Source of the DNA: a virus
IMG/VR virus record: IMGVR_UViG_3300035204_001773
Span: 1-64,000 of that record
Length of the DNA stretch: 64,000 nt
Direction: 5' to 3' (one strand)
Shown here: piece by piece, positions 14,210 to 20,826 of the stretch
Numbering within the stretch: position 1 is the first letter of the stretch
Layout of the letters: each line of letters starts with the position of its first letter
Notes under the pieces: generated by a model
Told to the model about the DNA's origin: nothing
Databases searched by the model: none
The model's input: only the letters and a program-made list of their open reading frames with translations
Position numbers and translations under genes: made by a program

Positions 14210-14283
14210 GGTACGAGTAGAAGGATTCGAACCTCCGACCTGCGCGGTGTAAACGCGATGCTCTCCCGCTGAGCTATACTCGC
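14209..14283 (-). tRNA. tRNA-Val (anticodon UAC)
   Basis: A 75-nt tRNA is encoded with its CCA. The acceptor is GCGAGTA/TACTCGT, the D arm is AGCTCAGCGGGAGAGC, the anticodon loop TTTACAC gives UAC, and the T arm is GGAGG-TTCGAAT-CCTTC. It directly abuts the NaeI-like gene. Confidence 0.93.
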
Positions 14284-14310
14284 TACGTTTTAAAAAAGCA
14301 CTCATAATTT

Positions 14311-14472
14311 TTAACGCCATCTATCTGGGTTCTGCTCCCTCTGCCTTCTCATATACTCCCTCTTCTGCCTGCGTCGTCTCTCTGGGTCTCTGGCGTCGTA
14401 CGCCCTGCGAGCTCTCCGTAAAGCTCGCTTGCCTTTTTCTGTCTTGGAATATGTTTTCTGGGATTTGGGCAT
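14311..14472 (-). CDS. Arg-rich basic protein, 53 aa
   Basis: The start is placed at the ATG at 14472 (MPKSQKTYSKTEKGKRAL), preceded by AAGGTGG. The product is extremely Arg-rich (RRARRAYDARDPERRRRQKR, then MRRQREQNPDRWR), likely a single basic helix that binds nucleic acid. It follows the histidine decarboxylase gene by 10 nt. It is not recognised. Confidence 0.6.
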   Translation of the reverse strand: MPKSQKTYSKTEKGKRALRRARRAYDARDPERRRRQKREYMRRQREQNPDRWR

Positions 14473-14524
14473 ATCGTCCACCTTAGCTTTGATGTTCGTC
14501 GGGGGGGAATATTCGATTTTTTTT
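14470..14524 (-). repeat. Imperfect direct repeat, copy B (3' end of histidine decarboxylase gene)
   Basis: Read on the minus strand, an A-run is followed by CGAATATTCCCCCC, about 20 variable nt and GGTGGACGATATG, ending at the ATG of the Arg-rich gene. Copy A, upstream of the decarboxylase start, has the same order and spacing. Here the sequence also encodes the last codons of the decarboxylase. Confidence 0.6.
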
Positions 14525-15634
14525 GATATCCCTCGATAAATCCTCACAAAGATCGTCGATTATTTTTTTTGAAACGCTAGGCATGCATATCATATGCGCC
14601 TCCCCCTCTTGAACCGCTAGCTTCCACTTTTTACATGTATCCTCGCTGGGTCTAGGAAAAACCACTGTGACTGCGTGATCATTTTTCCAAGCCCTGATAC
14701 CCGCGTCATTAAATTTACGAACAGCATATTCTGCATTTCTTATACAAAGCCTCACCTCTCTTTTAAAACCGTCGAAGCCATATTTTCTAATTGCATACCA
14801 TAATAATATTGGCGTGAATCCATTTCTAGAACCACTGATGGTACTATCCAATGACCCCACGTACTCCACCGCTCTCGAGACCCTACCGACGTTGCTCTTT
14901 AAGGCTAAGACCACGCCGCATGGAATTGGAGAGCCGATGAATTTGTGCCCACTAATTGATAGACTTTGTACTCCAGTGGTAAAATCAAAACGAGGAGAAT
15001 CGTCAATGAAGGGCAGCGTCATTCCTCCTAAAGCCGCGTCTACGTGAATATAATATTCTGGTATCGCTAGCTCTTTCAGAACCTTTTTTATTTCATTTAT
15101 ATTATCAAACCCCTCTTTCATGGTTGTGCCCATGTTGGCAAAAATAATAGGGGGAGCACTTCTCCAAGTAGCTATCATATCATGTAAGTCTTGATAATCC
15201 ATTTCGCCATTCTTCCTAGACTTTATCATTACGTGATCCATATTAAGCACTCGGATATTTTTACTGACACTATAATGAGTATCTTGAGAATAATAAACAA
15301 CGCCCTTGGGGTATAATTCTCTAGCTAAATAAAGACCATACATATTGCCTTCTGTCCCGCCATTTGTAACATAGCCCCAATAGTTATCTGATGGAGCATT
15401 ATGCAATTTAGCGAACCAATCTAAAACGTCTCTTTCTATACCTCTAGAATCTAAACCATAATAACTAGAACAAAAGGGATCACCCACGTTATTCAGGGGT
15501 ATAGCTAAAAAATCAAATAGCTCAGAATAATCAAACGCCGAATTTACAGGGTAACCGACGAAAGTCTCTTTCTCTTCAAGGAGAAACTCTTTGAACTGCT
15601 TTAATAAATCTTTATCTTTTTCGTTCAGCTGCAT
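14483..15634 (-). CDS. hdc: PLP-dependent histidine decarboxylase (group II)
   Basis: The start is placed at the ATG at 15634 (MQLNEKDKDL), giving 383 aa, close to the 378 aa of enterobacterial Hdc. Family motifs are NVGDPFCSSYYGLDSRGIER, YVTNGGTEGNMYGLYLAREL, DTHYS (H120 stacks on PLP), HVDAALGG (D199) and SISGHKFIGSPIPCG, where K231 is the PLP lysine. The expected reaction is histidine to histamine plus CO2, consuming a proton. Related decarboxylases with other substrates share these motifs, so specificity is probable rather than certain. It lies between two copies of an imperfect repeat. Confidence 0.85.
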   Translation of the reverse strand: MQLNEKDKDLLKQFKEFLLEEKETFVGYPVNSAFDYSELFDFLAIPLNNVGDPFCSSYYGLDSRGIERDVLDWFAKLHNAPSDNYWGYVTNGGTEGNMYGLYLARELYPKGVVYYSQDTHYSVSKNIRVLNMDHVMIKSRKNGEMDYQDLHDMIATWRSAPPIIFANMGTTMKEGFDNINEIKKVLKELAIPEYYIHVDAALGGMTLPFIDDSPRFDFTTGVQSLSISGHKFIGSPIPCGVVLALKSNVGRVSRAVEYVGSLDSTISGSRNGFTPILLWYAIRKYGFDGFKREVRLCIRNAEYAVRKFNDAGIRAWKNDHAVTVVFPRPSEDTCKKWKLAVQEGEAHMICMPSVSKKIIDDLCEDLSRDIKKNRIFPPDEHQS

Positions 15635-15687
15635 ATATCGTCCACTATAGTGAGTCGATCTCCCGGGGGGAATTATTCGTTTTTTTA
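15632..15687 (-). repeat. Imperfect direct repeat, copy A (upstream of hdc)
   Basis: Read on the minus strand, an A-run is followed by CGAATAATTCCCCCC, a variable middle and AGTGGACGATATATG at the hdc start. It matches copy B (14470-14524). The paired ends suggest either a shared expression signal or a duplicated boundary left by insertion of hdc. Confidence 0.6.
15645..15657 (-). promoter_or_regulatory. T7-RNA-polymerase-promoter-like 13-mer
   Basis: The minus strand reads CGACTCACTATAG, identical to positions -12 to +1 of the T7 consensus, 10 nt before the hdc ATG. The upstream TAATA part is not conserved (GAGAT instead). No phage RNA polymerase is seen in this window, so the match may be chance. 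Confidence 0.25.
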
Positions 15688-15692
15688 TGTAC

Positions 15693-15728
15693 AAAAAAAT
15701 AACCCCCTCAGAATTTCTCCAAGGGGGT
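15693..15728 (-). terminator. Rho-independent terminator after the lipoprotein gene
   Basis: Read on the minus strand, an ACCCCCT/AGGGGGT stem (extendable through a G-rich loop) is followed by TAT and seven T-rich bases. It lies 26 nt past the stop of the 65-aa lipoprotein gene and isolates hdc from it. Confidence 0.75.
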
Positions 15729-15753
15729 CTTGCTGTTTTGTCGTCTAACTAAG

Positions 15754-15951
15754 TTACTTTCTTTTTTTGACCGTTTCCGTTGGTTTGACCTCTGCTTTCA
15801 CAAAGGGAAGCGTTAAGCTTGCCCCTTTAGAACCAGCTGCGGCACCAAGTACTTCGGTCTCATTAGCTTTAGTGCCAATAGTAACACCAGTTTGACAACC
15901 CGACGCCACAATTAGCAACGCCCCAACAATTGATAGTAATACTGTCTTCAT
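15754..15951 (-). CDS. Small lipoprotein, 65 aa
   Basis: A class II signal peptide is followed by a lipobox (VASGC, Cys19). The mature part is about 46 aa with Ala/Gly/Thr-rich sequence and a Lys-rich tail (ETVKKRK). It should be membrane-anchored with the chain in the periplasm. It has its own terminator, so it is a single-gene unit. Possible roles are exclusion of other phages or lysis; nothing in the sequence decides. Confidence 0.7.
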   Translation of the reverse strand: MKTVLLSIVGALLIVASGCQTGVTIGTKANETEVLGAAAGSKGASLTLPFVKAEVKPTETVKKRK

Positions 15952-16001
15952 TTATTTAGTTTGAGGTGAGACGCGTCGATCATAACTCTATTCAAAAGAA
16001 A

Positions 16002-16402
16002 TGGTGGAAGCGGCGGGAGTCGAACCCGCGTCTTTAAAGCCATCGGCTTAAATATACTACAAGCTTAGTCAGTGTTAATTTTCGTGCTTCATCACTGACA
16101 ACTACACACGAGGTTGGAGGCACTTTATTTATCCTAGACTCCTCACCCTTCCTAGTTTTTTGCTCGCTGTCGACGCCCTATCTCCTTAACGAGCATCCAG
16201 AGTAGGACGGGGCAGAACTAAGCTGCCAGCGCGGCTTCTTGGAAACCGAAACGAGCGAGAATCTCGTCCGCTTCTGCTACCGAAGGAGCCATGTCAACAT
16301 TATCGTTGGCATATATGTTTTTGACAGTTTTTTTAAGAGGCCAACTATCATCCTCTGCTTGCAATTTAGCGTAAGGTTCTAAATCGAATCCAGTACGCTC
16401 CC
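16002..16402 (-). ncRNA. ssrA: tmRNA (one-piece) with 30-codon tag
   Basis: This is a 401-nt transfer-messenger RNA. The ends pair as a tRNA-Ala-like acceptor (GGGAGCG/CGCTTCC, then A and encoded CCA). The T arm is GCGGG-TTCGACT-CCCGC, and the hallmark TGACTAAGCTTGTAGTA and GTTGGCCTCTTAAAAAAAC are present. The tag frame runs from a GCC resume codon at 16310 to TAG ending at 16218. It begins ANDNVDMA and ends QEAALAA, 30 codons in all, much longer than the 10-codon tag of E. coli. It would rescue stalled ribosomes and mark products for proteolysis. Confidence 0.95.
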
Positions 16403-16501
16403 ATAAAATAAAATGGCAACCATACGTGCTTCGTCCATCGCACCGGTGACGAGCTCAAGCGGACATACTGCCGAATTACAGGTCGCCAAAATTCTTTTCA
16501 C
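16379..16501 (-). CDS. Doubtful 40-aa frame (GTG start) overlapping the tmRNA 5' end
   Basis: An open frame starts at GTG 16501 (KRILATCNSAVCPLELVTG) and stops at 16379, 24 nt inside the tmRNA. Composition looks protein-like and fills the otherwise empty stretch 16403-16501, which would also hold the tmRNA promoter. No good ribosome-binding site is seen. It may be spurious. Confidence 0.25.
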   Translation of the reverse strand: MKRILATCNSAVCPLELVTGAMDEARMVAILFYGSVLDSI

Positions 16502-16512
16502 AATATATTACA

Positions 16513-16596
16513 TTATTTTTTAGTGATATACCATAAATAAATCATTAATCCTATAAACGGTAACCACAGTAATGATAACATTAAAATTTCCATCAT
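16513..16596 (-). CDS. Small membrane protein, 27 aa
   Basis: The ATG overlaps the stop of the methyltransferase gene (ATGATG). The product is one hydrophobic helix (MMEILMLSLLWLPFIGLMIY) with a short KK tail. Coupled translation is plausible, though a 27-codon frame can arise by chance. Confidence 0.4.
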   Translation of the reverse strand: MMEILMLSLLWLPFIGLMIYLWYITKK

Positions 16597-17117
16597 TTAT
16601 AAAATGTAACATTTAAGTTCCACGGCTCGCTTTCATTACGTTTAAAATTTTGATAACCACATCTTTCAGCTAGGCTCTCTAGTGAATGTATATCATACCC
16701 ACTTTTATGTACGTCCCAAAGAAATTTATCGGCCGTAAAGCTGCCTAGCCCATTGGCCTCTTGTTGCCAACCATAAATGCTAGCAATGGCGTGCCTAAAG
16801 CTGGGCGTGCCGTTGCCGTCTCTATTATTAAAATATTCTAAATATTCTTTCGCATGATAATGCAAATCTGGAACCTCCATCCTAACTTCTCCACCTTTTT
16901 TTAGAATTTTGCGCCAAACCCCTAGGGTCTTTTCGCCTTGAGCGAATGTAAGGTGCTCGAACATGTGCCTCGAATAAATTGCCTCTATGCTATTTGCTTC
17001 GACGTGGTGATGAATGTCCCAGCAGGCGCAGACATATGTCACCCCTAAAAGGTTTCTAATATCGGAACTAACATACCCCTCTTTCGCGTTGTCACCCGCT
17101 CCAAATTCTATTTTCAT
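16593..17117 (-). CDS. Class I SAM-dependent methyltransferase, short form
   Basis: The 174-aa protein starts at motif I (MKIEFGAGDNAKEGYVSSDI). It continues with AIYSRHMFEHL and KILKKGGEVRMEVPDLHYH, a layout common in phage and polysaccharide-locus methyltransferases. The substrate is unknown. It lies after tRNA-Arg and before the tmRNA. Confidence 0.75.
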   Translation of the reverse strand: MKIEFGAGDNAKEGYVSSDIRNLLGVTYVCACWDIHHHVEANSIEAIYSRHMFEHLTFAQGEKTLGVWRKILKKGGEVRMEVPDLHYHAKEYLEYFNNRDGNGTPSFRHAIASIYGWQQEANGLGSFTADKFLWDVHKSGYDIHSLESLAERCGYQNFKRNESEPWNLNVTFYK

Positions 17118-17124
17118 AATCTCA

Positions 17125-17201
17125 TGGTACTCCCGGTGCGACTCGAACGCACGACCCTCTGTTTAGAAGACAGATGCTCTATCCAACTGAGCTACAGGAG
17201 C
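17125..17201 (-). tRNA. tRNA-Arg (anticodon UCU)
   Basis: A 77-nt tRNA is encoded with its CCA. The acceptor is GCTCCTG/CGGGAGT, the D arm is AGCTCAGTTGGATAGAGC, and the anticodon loop CTTCTAA gives UCU, reading AGA/AGG. These Arg codons are frequent in the phage genes here. Confidence 0.95.
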
Positions 17202-17211
17202 ATACTTATAT

Positions 17212-17241
17212 ATGCTAACATACTTTTTAAGAAAGTGTCAA
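17212..17241 (-). promoter_or_regulatory. Sigma70-like promoter of tRNA-Arg
   Basis: On the minus strand TTGACA (17241-17236), 18 nt, TAGCAT (17217-17212). The tRNA begins 10 nt further. It would also feed the downstream methyltransferase. Confidence 0.7.
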
Positions 17242-17244
17242 GCC

Positions 17245-17499
17245 TTAAGCCCGCTTGGTATAAGCGAAGGGTGCTCCGTAGGGGTTATTTTCTTTAAGAA
17301 CCGAGTATTTGCTAACCAATCGAAGAAGATCTTTATAGTAGGGGTGATCTTTATCCTCCCAGTGCTCTAGCATAAGCTTTAGGTGGTCCACTAAGTTTTG
17401 ATTAGCCTCCTTAGGAACATCGGCACTGTGCTTCGGCATATGATCCTCTTCATAAGCCTTAATTTGCTCGGTAAAATCAATAATCTTCACATCTTTCAT
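17245..17499 (-). CDS. Hypothetical protein, 84 aa
   Basis: The protein is acidic and His-containing, mostly helical (IIDFTEQIKAYEEDHMPKH, NLVDHLKLMLEHWED). A TAATAT box lies 8 nt before the ATG but without a good -35. It is not recognised. Confidence 0.5.
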   Translation of the reverse strand: MKDVKIIDFTEQIKAYEEDHMPKHSADVPKEANQNLVDHLKLMLEHWEDKDHPYYKDLLRLVSKYSVLKENNPYGAPFAYTKRA

Positions 17500-17516
17500 G
17501 ACATTAAATATTACAC

Positions 17517-17554
17517 GAAAAACACGCAGCAGAGGTAAAATACATGCTGCGTGT
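17517..17554 (-). terminator. Rho-independent terminator after the protease gene
   Basis: A 10-bp perfect stem (ACACGCAGCA/TGCTGCGTGT) with a 13-nt loop is followed on the minus strand by a run of T. It lies 34 nt past the protease stop. Confidence 0.75.
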
Positions 17555-17587
17555 CATCTCCACCCTTTGGCCCCCTTGATAAAACTA

Positions 17588-18517
17588 TTAATCTCTTCTT
17601 ATTAAGATCATTTTGGGGTATGTTACCCTCAACATAAACGGAAACATTTTCTTGGCTGCGGCCTCATCAGAGGTCTCTTCTTCTTCGGCTTTTGGACTGT
17701 GTTCTACTGGCATTTCGGTTACCTCTTTTTCGCTGGGCATCGGACGGCTTGGATCAAGCGCCCACATAATCTTATGCTCAATGCAATATTCCTGCATCCT
17801 GCGCACGGGAACAATAAGATTAAATCCTTCTCCAGCGCCTCTGACAAGCATTCCTACGTATCTCGCGTCAGATTTTAAATACACGCCTCCACCCGAGCTT
17901 CCCGGAAATGCCGTGCAAGTCGTCTGGTCAAAAACAAATTTATTTAAAGACTTAATTAATCTCCCGTGCTGAGAATAAATACCATCAGTCATGCTGTTTG
18001 CTCCCATTTGCCCAAGTAAGCTGCCAACGTGAAGTAAGTCTTGACCTAGCGGGGGGATTTTTTCATCAAGATAAAAGGTGACCGTGTCTTTGACAAAGTT
18101 TAATTTTCTAACTCTAAGTAGAGCAAGATCGTGGCCATCTTTGGCGTCACTATACTTTAGCACCTCAGCGTCCATCTGTAAGCGGCCTACCGTTCTTCCG
18201 TTCTGCCTAATCTCTTTTACAACCATTGGGTCTTTAAACTCTACGATTGTTTTAGTCGTGCCGTTTACTAATACTTTTCTCTCCGATCTAAGGTTATCGA
18301 TAACGTGACCAGCGGTCCATATAAAATTTACCAAATTTCCTTTTGAATCTTTTCTAGTGAAGACTACTCCAGACCCTTCTCCGTTAGAGAATTGCCCCTC
18401 GGACCTAATTGTAACGGAGACATTTTGGAGATGGTCTGCTGTGGCTTGTTTCTTCTCAGCACCTAACGAAGACGTTAAAAGAGTGAGACCTAAGGCTAAA
18501 GATGTTAATATTTTCAT
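17588..18517 (-). CDS. Secreted trypsin-like serine protease
   Basis: The 309-aa protein has a Sec signal peptide (about 1-20, ending SSLGA). Its chymotrypsin-fold catalytic triad is readable: H71 in WTAGHV, D130 in DGHDLALL and S208 in FPGSSGGGV. Oxyanion glycines are present. No PDZ domain follows, only an acidic Pro/Glu-rich tail of about 45 residues. It should act in the periplasm. It could process virion or envelope proteins, but no target is apparent. It is last in the minus-strand run from dUTPase and is closed by a terminator. Confidence 0.85.
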   Translation of the reverse strand: MKILTSLALGLTLLTSSLGAEKKQATADHLQNVSVTIRSEGQFSNGEGSGVVFTRKDSKGNLVNFIWTAGHVIDNLRSERKVLVNGTTKTIVEFKDPMVVKEIRQNGRTVGRLQMDAEVLKYSDAKDGHDLALLRVRKLNFVKDTVTFYLDEKIPPLGQDLLHVGSLLGQMGANSMTDGIYSQHGRLIKSLNKFVFDQTTCTAFPGSSGGGVYLKSDARYVGMLVRGAGEGFNLIVPVRRMQEYCIEHKIMWALDPSRPMPSEKEVTEMPVEHSPKAEEEETSDEAAAKKMFPFMLRVTYPKMILIRRD

Positions 18518-18543
18518 AATGTAACTTATTTATTTTAAGAATT

Positions 18544-18849
18544 TTACGCATCTAGTTCTAATAAAAAAACGCCCTTATCTTTAATTGTCGCCTTACTGTA
18601 TTCCTCCCCTATTCCTAGGAAGATTTTAAGCTCATGCTGGTCTATTGGCGACAACATAAGCATTGAATTCTTATATGTAACTTCTGCATGTTGTTCTCTA
18701 TTTCTCTTAGTGCAAGCACAACCATTATTTATTCGTAAAAATATATCTTTGAATTGATTTAATGCTGCAGGGAAAATTTTACCACGAGACTCCTGCCGCT
18801 GGGCAAATGTCATAAAAGTATACATTTCCTCTATAATAACCTCATTCAT
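18544..18849 (-). CDS. Hypothetical protein, 101 aa
   Basis: The protein is soluble, of mixed alpha/beta type, with a CACTKRNREQHAE segment (two Cys and a His) that might bind metal. It overlaps the membrane-protein gene upstream by 8 nt. It is not recognised. Confidence 0.55.
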   Translation of the reverse strand: MNEVIIEEMYTFMTFAQRQESRGKIFPAALNQFKDIFLRINNGCACTKRNREQHAEVTYKNSMLMLSPIDQHELKIFLGIGEEYSKATIKDKGVFLLELDA

Positions 18850-19198
18850 ACGCTTTTTTCTCCAAAAAAGAAGCTAAATAATAAATAATCAAACCCAGTA
18901 CGTACACCACGGGGATAAGGCACAGTTCCCTGTGATAAAAATAAAAAAATATACTGAGCCATACAGAGACGCATTTTGGGCAAGAGATTAGCCTTAAAAA
19001 GAATCCATCATGAAATAAAACGAGGTAATCTGGATACATTAAATCCGGATTAAGACCCTTCTCTTTTTTGTAGGAAATAAGGTCGAAGTACAGTTCTAAT
19101 TTTAAAAGAGAACAGTATTCAGTAAACGCTTCTGTTTTAAACCATAGCAAAAGCAAAGAAGCTAAAAGAAAAGAAAATGTTAAAGCGGTTTCCCACAC
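18842..19198 (-). CDS. Membrane protein, 118 aa
   Basis: The protein has three hydrophobic segments (about 3-20, 72-88 and 92-112). The sequence LISCPKCVSVWLS before the second helix resembles the CPxC-VxxW motif of small bacterial membrane proteins of the DUF1360 type. Function unknown. It is coupled to its neighbours by 6-8 nt spacing or overlap. Confidence 0.55.
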   Translation of the reverse strand: MWETALTFSFLLASLLLLWFKTEAFTEYCSLLKLELYFDLISYKKEKGLNPDLMYPDYLVLFHDGFFLRLISCPKCVSVWLSIFFYFYHRELCLIPVVYVLGLIIYYLASFLEKKAYE

Positions 19199-19204
19199 TC
19201 CTTA

Positions 19205-19966
19205 TTATTCCCCCGTTGATCCCAGTAAATTTTTAGCCCTCGGCTTAATCTCTTCGGCGCGCTCCCATGTTACGGTATTACATTTCTCGATGACTAGAGA
19301 AGCTAATCTCATGCCGGGCTTGATATATACCCCCTCGTCCTGTGTAACGTTTGCTATCACTATTTTGATAGTGTCTGAGTAGTTACTATCGATTACCTCA
19401 TTCATTATCATAACACCCTCTCTAAGAGCTATGCTACTACGAGGAACTATTCTTCCATAGTACCCCTCTGGGATTTCTACTTTGATCCCAGTGTCGATAA
19501 CTGCTCTCCTCATTCCTAAAACTTCCATGGAGGTACCAGCGGGGACAAATAAATCGTATCCCGCATCCCCTTTTAAAAACTTGGTAGGGGGCAACGCGTT
19601 ATTGGCTTTTTCGTATTTTATATTTACATCTGTATTCATATCAGTATAGGGTTTAAGATCTTCTTCCTCTATTCTACCGTCTTTGTCTAGATATCTCTTA
19701 ACGTGAGATAAATCAGTAATAGAAATATCTTGGTGAGAAGAAGGGGCTAAAAGCGACCGTGATTCTGCTTCCTTGTTTGAATTTATCAATCTTTGGTTGG
19801 CGGCACGAAGTGAAAAAAGCTCTTCCTCCGCAGTTTGTAATTGGCGACTCATCGTCTCCGCTGTCAGGCGGGCTTCTGCGAGCTCCCTACCTAACATTTG
19901 TTCCCTCGGCGGTATTTCCGAAGGCCCCTTTTCTTTCTTAAAAAAATCCTTAAGCCACTTCAGCAT
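19205..19966 (-). CDS. dut: dUTPase with N-terminal coiled-coil extension
   Basis: The C-terminal 150 residues are a trimeric dUTPase with its five motifs: GDAGYDLFV, PRSSIAL, NEVIDSNYSDTI, GMRLASLVI and the Gly-rich end LLGSTGE. It hydrolyses dUTP to dUMP, keeping uracil out of phage DNA and feeding dTMP synthesis. The first 100 residues are an unusual extension with a coiled coil (LAEARLTAETMSRQLQTAEE) and an acidic linker, so it may be tethered or oligomerise further. The next gene is dCMP deaminase, which also leads to dUMP. Confidence 0.93.
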   Translation of the reverse strand: MLKWLKDFFKKEKGPSEIPPREQMLGRELAEARLTAETMSRQLQTAEEELFSLRAANQRLINSNKEAESRSLLAPSSHQDISITDLSHVKRYLDKDGRIEEEDLKPYTDMNTDVNIKYEKANNALPPTKFLKGDAGYDLFVPAGTSMEVLGMRRAVIDTGIKVEIPEGYYGRIVPRSSIALREGVMIMNEVIDSNYSDTIKIVIANVTQDEGVYIKPGMRLASLVIEKCNTVTWERAEEIKPRAKNLLGSTGE

Positions 19967-19979
19967 ACAATATTATAAA

Positions 19980-20393
19980 CTATAAGATTATTCTTTTCAA
20001 ATTAATATCATAAAATTTAAAAATATCTAAAGCCTTAGAATCTCTCTCGTATTCTTCTGCGTAAATAACTTCTTTTACCCCATAAGAAGCTATCATTGTG
20101 GCACAATACGAGCAGGGCAAAAGCGTTACTGCTAGTAAATCCACCTCCCCTTTCCTGCATAAAGACAAGCAGTTCGCTTCGGCATGGATCATATACTTTC
20201 TCCGCTCGTCTCTATCCAACCAAAAATCCAAATCCACCTCCTTACCTGAGGCAAGGCCATTATACCCCAATCCCAAAACCATATGGTCCCTATTTAAAGC
20301 GCAAGCCCCCACCTTTCGATAGGGGTCTTCGCTTCTTAGAGCCGCTGTCTTGGCTAGCTCTATAGCGTAGTCATGCCAAGCCAACCGCTTCAT
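19980..20393 (-). CDS. dCMP deaminase
   Basis: The 137-aa zinc enzyme of the cytidine/deoxycytidylate deaminase superfamily has zinc motifs HAEANCLSL (His ligand and catalytic Glu) and LLPCSYCATM (PCxxC). It also has the family GYNGLASG loop. It converts dCMP to dUMP, complementing the dUTPase next to it in supplying dTMP precursors. It is preceded 3 nt away by a 25-aa membrane peptide. Confidence 0.9.
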   Translation of the reverse strand: MKRLAWHDYAIELAKTAALRSEDPYRKVGACALNRDHMVLGLGYNGLASGKEVDLDFWLDRDERRKYMIHAEANCLSLCRKGEVDLLAVTLLPCSYCATMIASYGVKEVIYAEEYERDSKALDIFKFYDINLKRIIL

Positions 20394-20395
20394 TT

Positions 20396-20473
20396 TTAAT
20401 CCCTGCAGACGTGGCCAGCAGCACTAACCATCTTCCAAACAACCATGGAAAGTATAATTGTTAAAACTAACAT
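20396..20473 (-). CDS. Membrane peptide, 25 aa
   Basis: A short frame starts 2 nt after the stop of the 87-aa gene. It encodes one hydrophobic helix (MLVLTIILSMVVWKMVSAAG) and a short tail with Cys. Its position between tightly packed genes supports it, but size alone makes it uncertain. Confidence 0.4.
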   Translation of the reverse strand: MLVLTIILSMVVWKMVSAAGHVCRD

Positions 20474-20474
20474 C

Positions 20475-20738
20475 TTAAAAATCCATTTCGTCAGAGACTT
20501 CCTCCTGCTTTGCAGCAGCCATAAAAGAATAGAGCCAGCTTGGTCTTCCGATTTTATTAGAGGCCCTCTTCGTTTTAACAAGAACGCCATCTTTTACGTT
20601 TCGATTAATTTTATTATGAACCGAGACTCTAGATACGATATCGCTGTTCATTTTGAATACTTGTTCGGCTGTGAATTCGCCCTCGGGCCATTGAATTTCG
20701 GTCTCAGGGCGACCTCTTTTTGATTTTATTGTTTCCAT
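20475..20738 (-). CDS. Hypothetical protein, 87 aa
   Basis: The protein is basic, with two GRP motifs (KSKRGRPETE and SNKIGRPSW) resembling AT-hook or HTH-flanking sequences. A middle helix (FTAEQVFKMNSDIVSRVSVHNKI) could be a small winged-helix or HTH DNA-binding domain. It is the first gene of the minus-strand dCMP deaminase/dUTPase operon, with its own promoter. A regulatory role is only a suggestion. Confidence 0.55.
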   Translation of the reverse strand: METIKSKRGRPETEIQWPEGEFTAEQVFKMNSDIVSRVSVHNKINRNVKDGVLVKTKRASNKIGRPSWLYSFMAAAKQEEVSDEMDF

Positions 20739-20747
20739 ACTATTTAT

Positions 20748-20777
20748 AGAATAACATAACTTTATTTAATTTGTCAA
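20748..20777 (-). promoter_or_regulatory. Sigma70-like promoter, leftward, for the dUTPase operon
   Basis: On the minus strand TTGACA (20777-20772), 18 nt, TATTCT (20753-20748). The ATG at 20738 is 9 nt beyond the -10. Confidence 0.75.
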
Positions 20778-20789
20778 CACTTTTTTTAC

Positions 20790-20818
20790 TTTATTTTGAT
20801 AGCTAAAATCTCTATAAT
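20790..20818 (+). promoter_or_regulatory. Probable sigma70-like promoter, rightward
   Basis: A perfect TATAAT (20813-20818) lies 8 nt before the ATG at 20827. The -35 at 17 nt (TTTATT) is weak. It is divergent from the leftward promoter in the same 88-nt space. Confidence 0.55.
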
Positions 20819-20826
20819 AACCATAT

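Noticed and set aside
13757-14320. NaeI-like frame extended to the ATG at 14305 or beyond
   Set aside because: The extension translates the whole tRNA-Val gene, which has perfect tRNA structure, so it is not coding.
15645-15657. Vector or library-adapter contamination as source of the T7-like promoter
   Set aside because: The flanks do not match the T7 promoter beyond 13 nt or any cloning linker I know, and the site sits in continuous phage sequence that shares a repeat with copy B.
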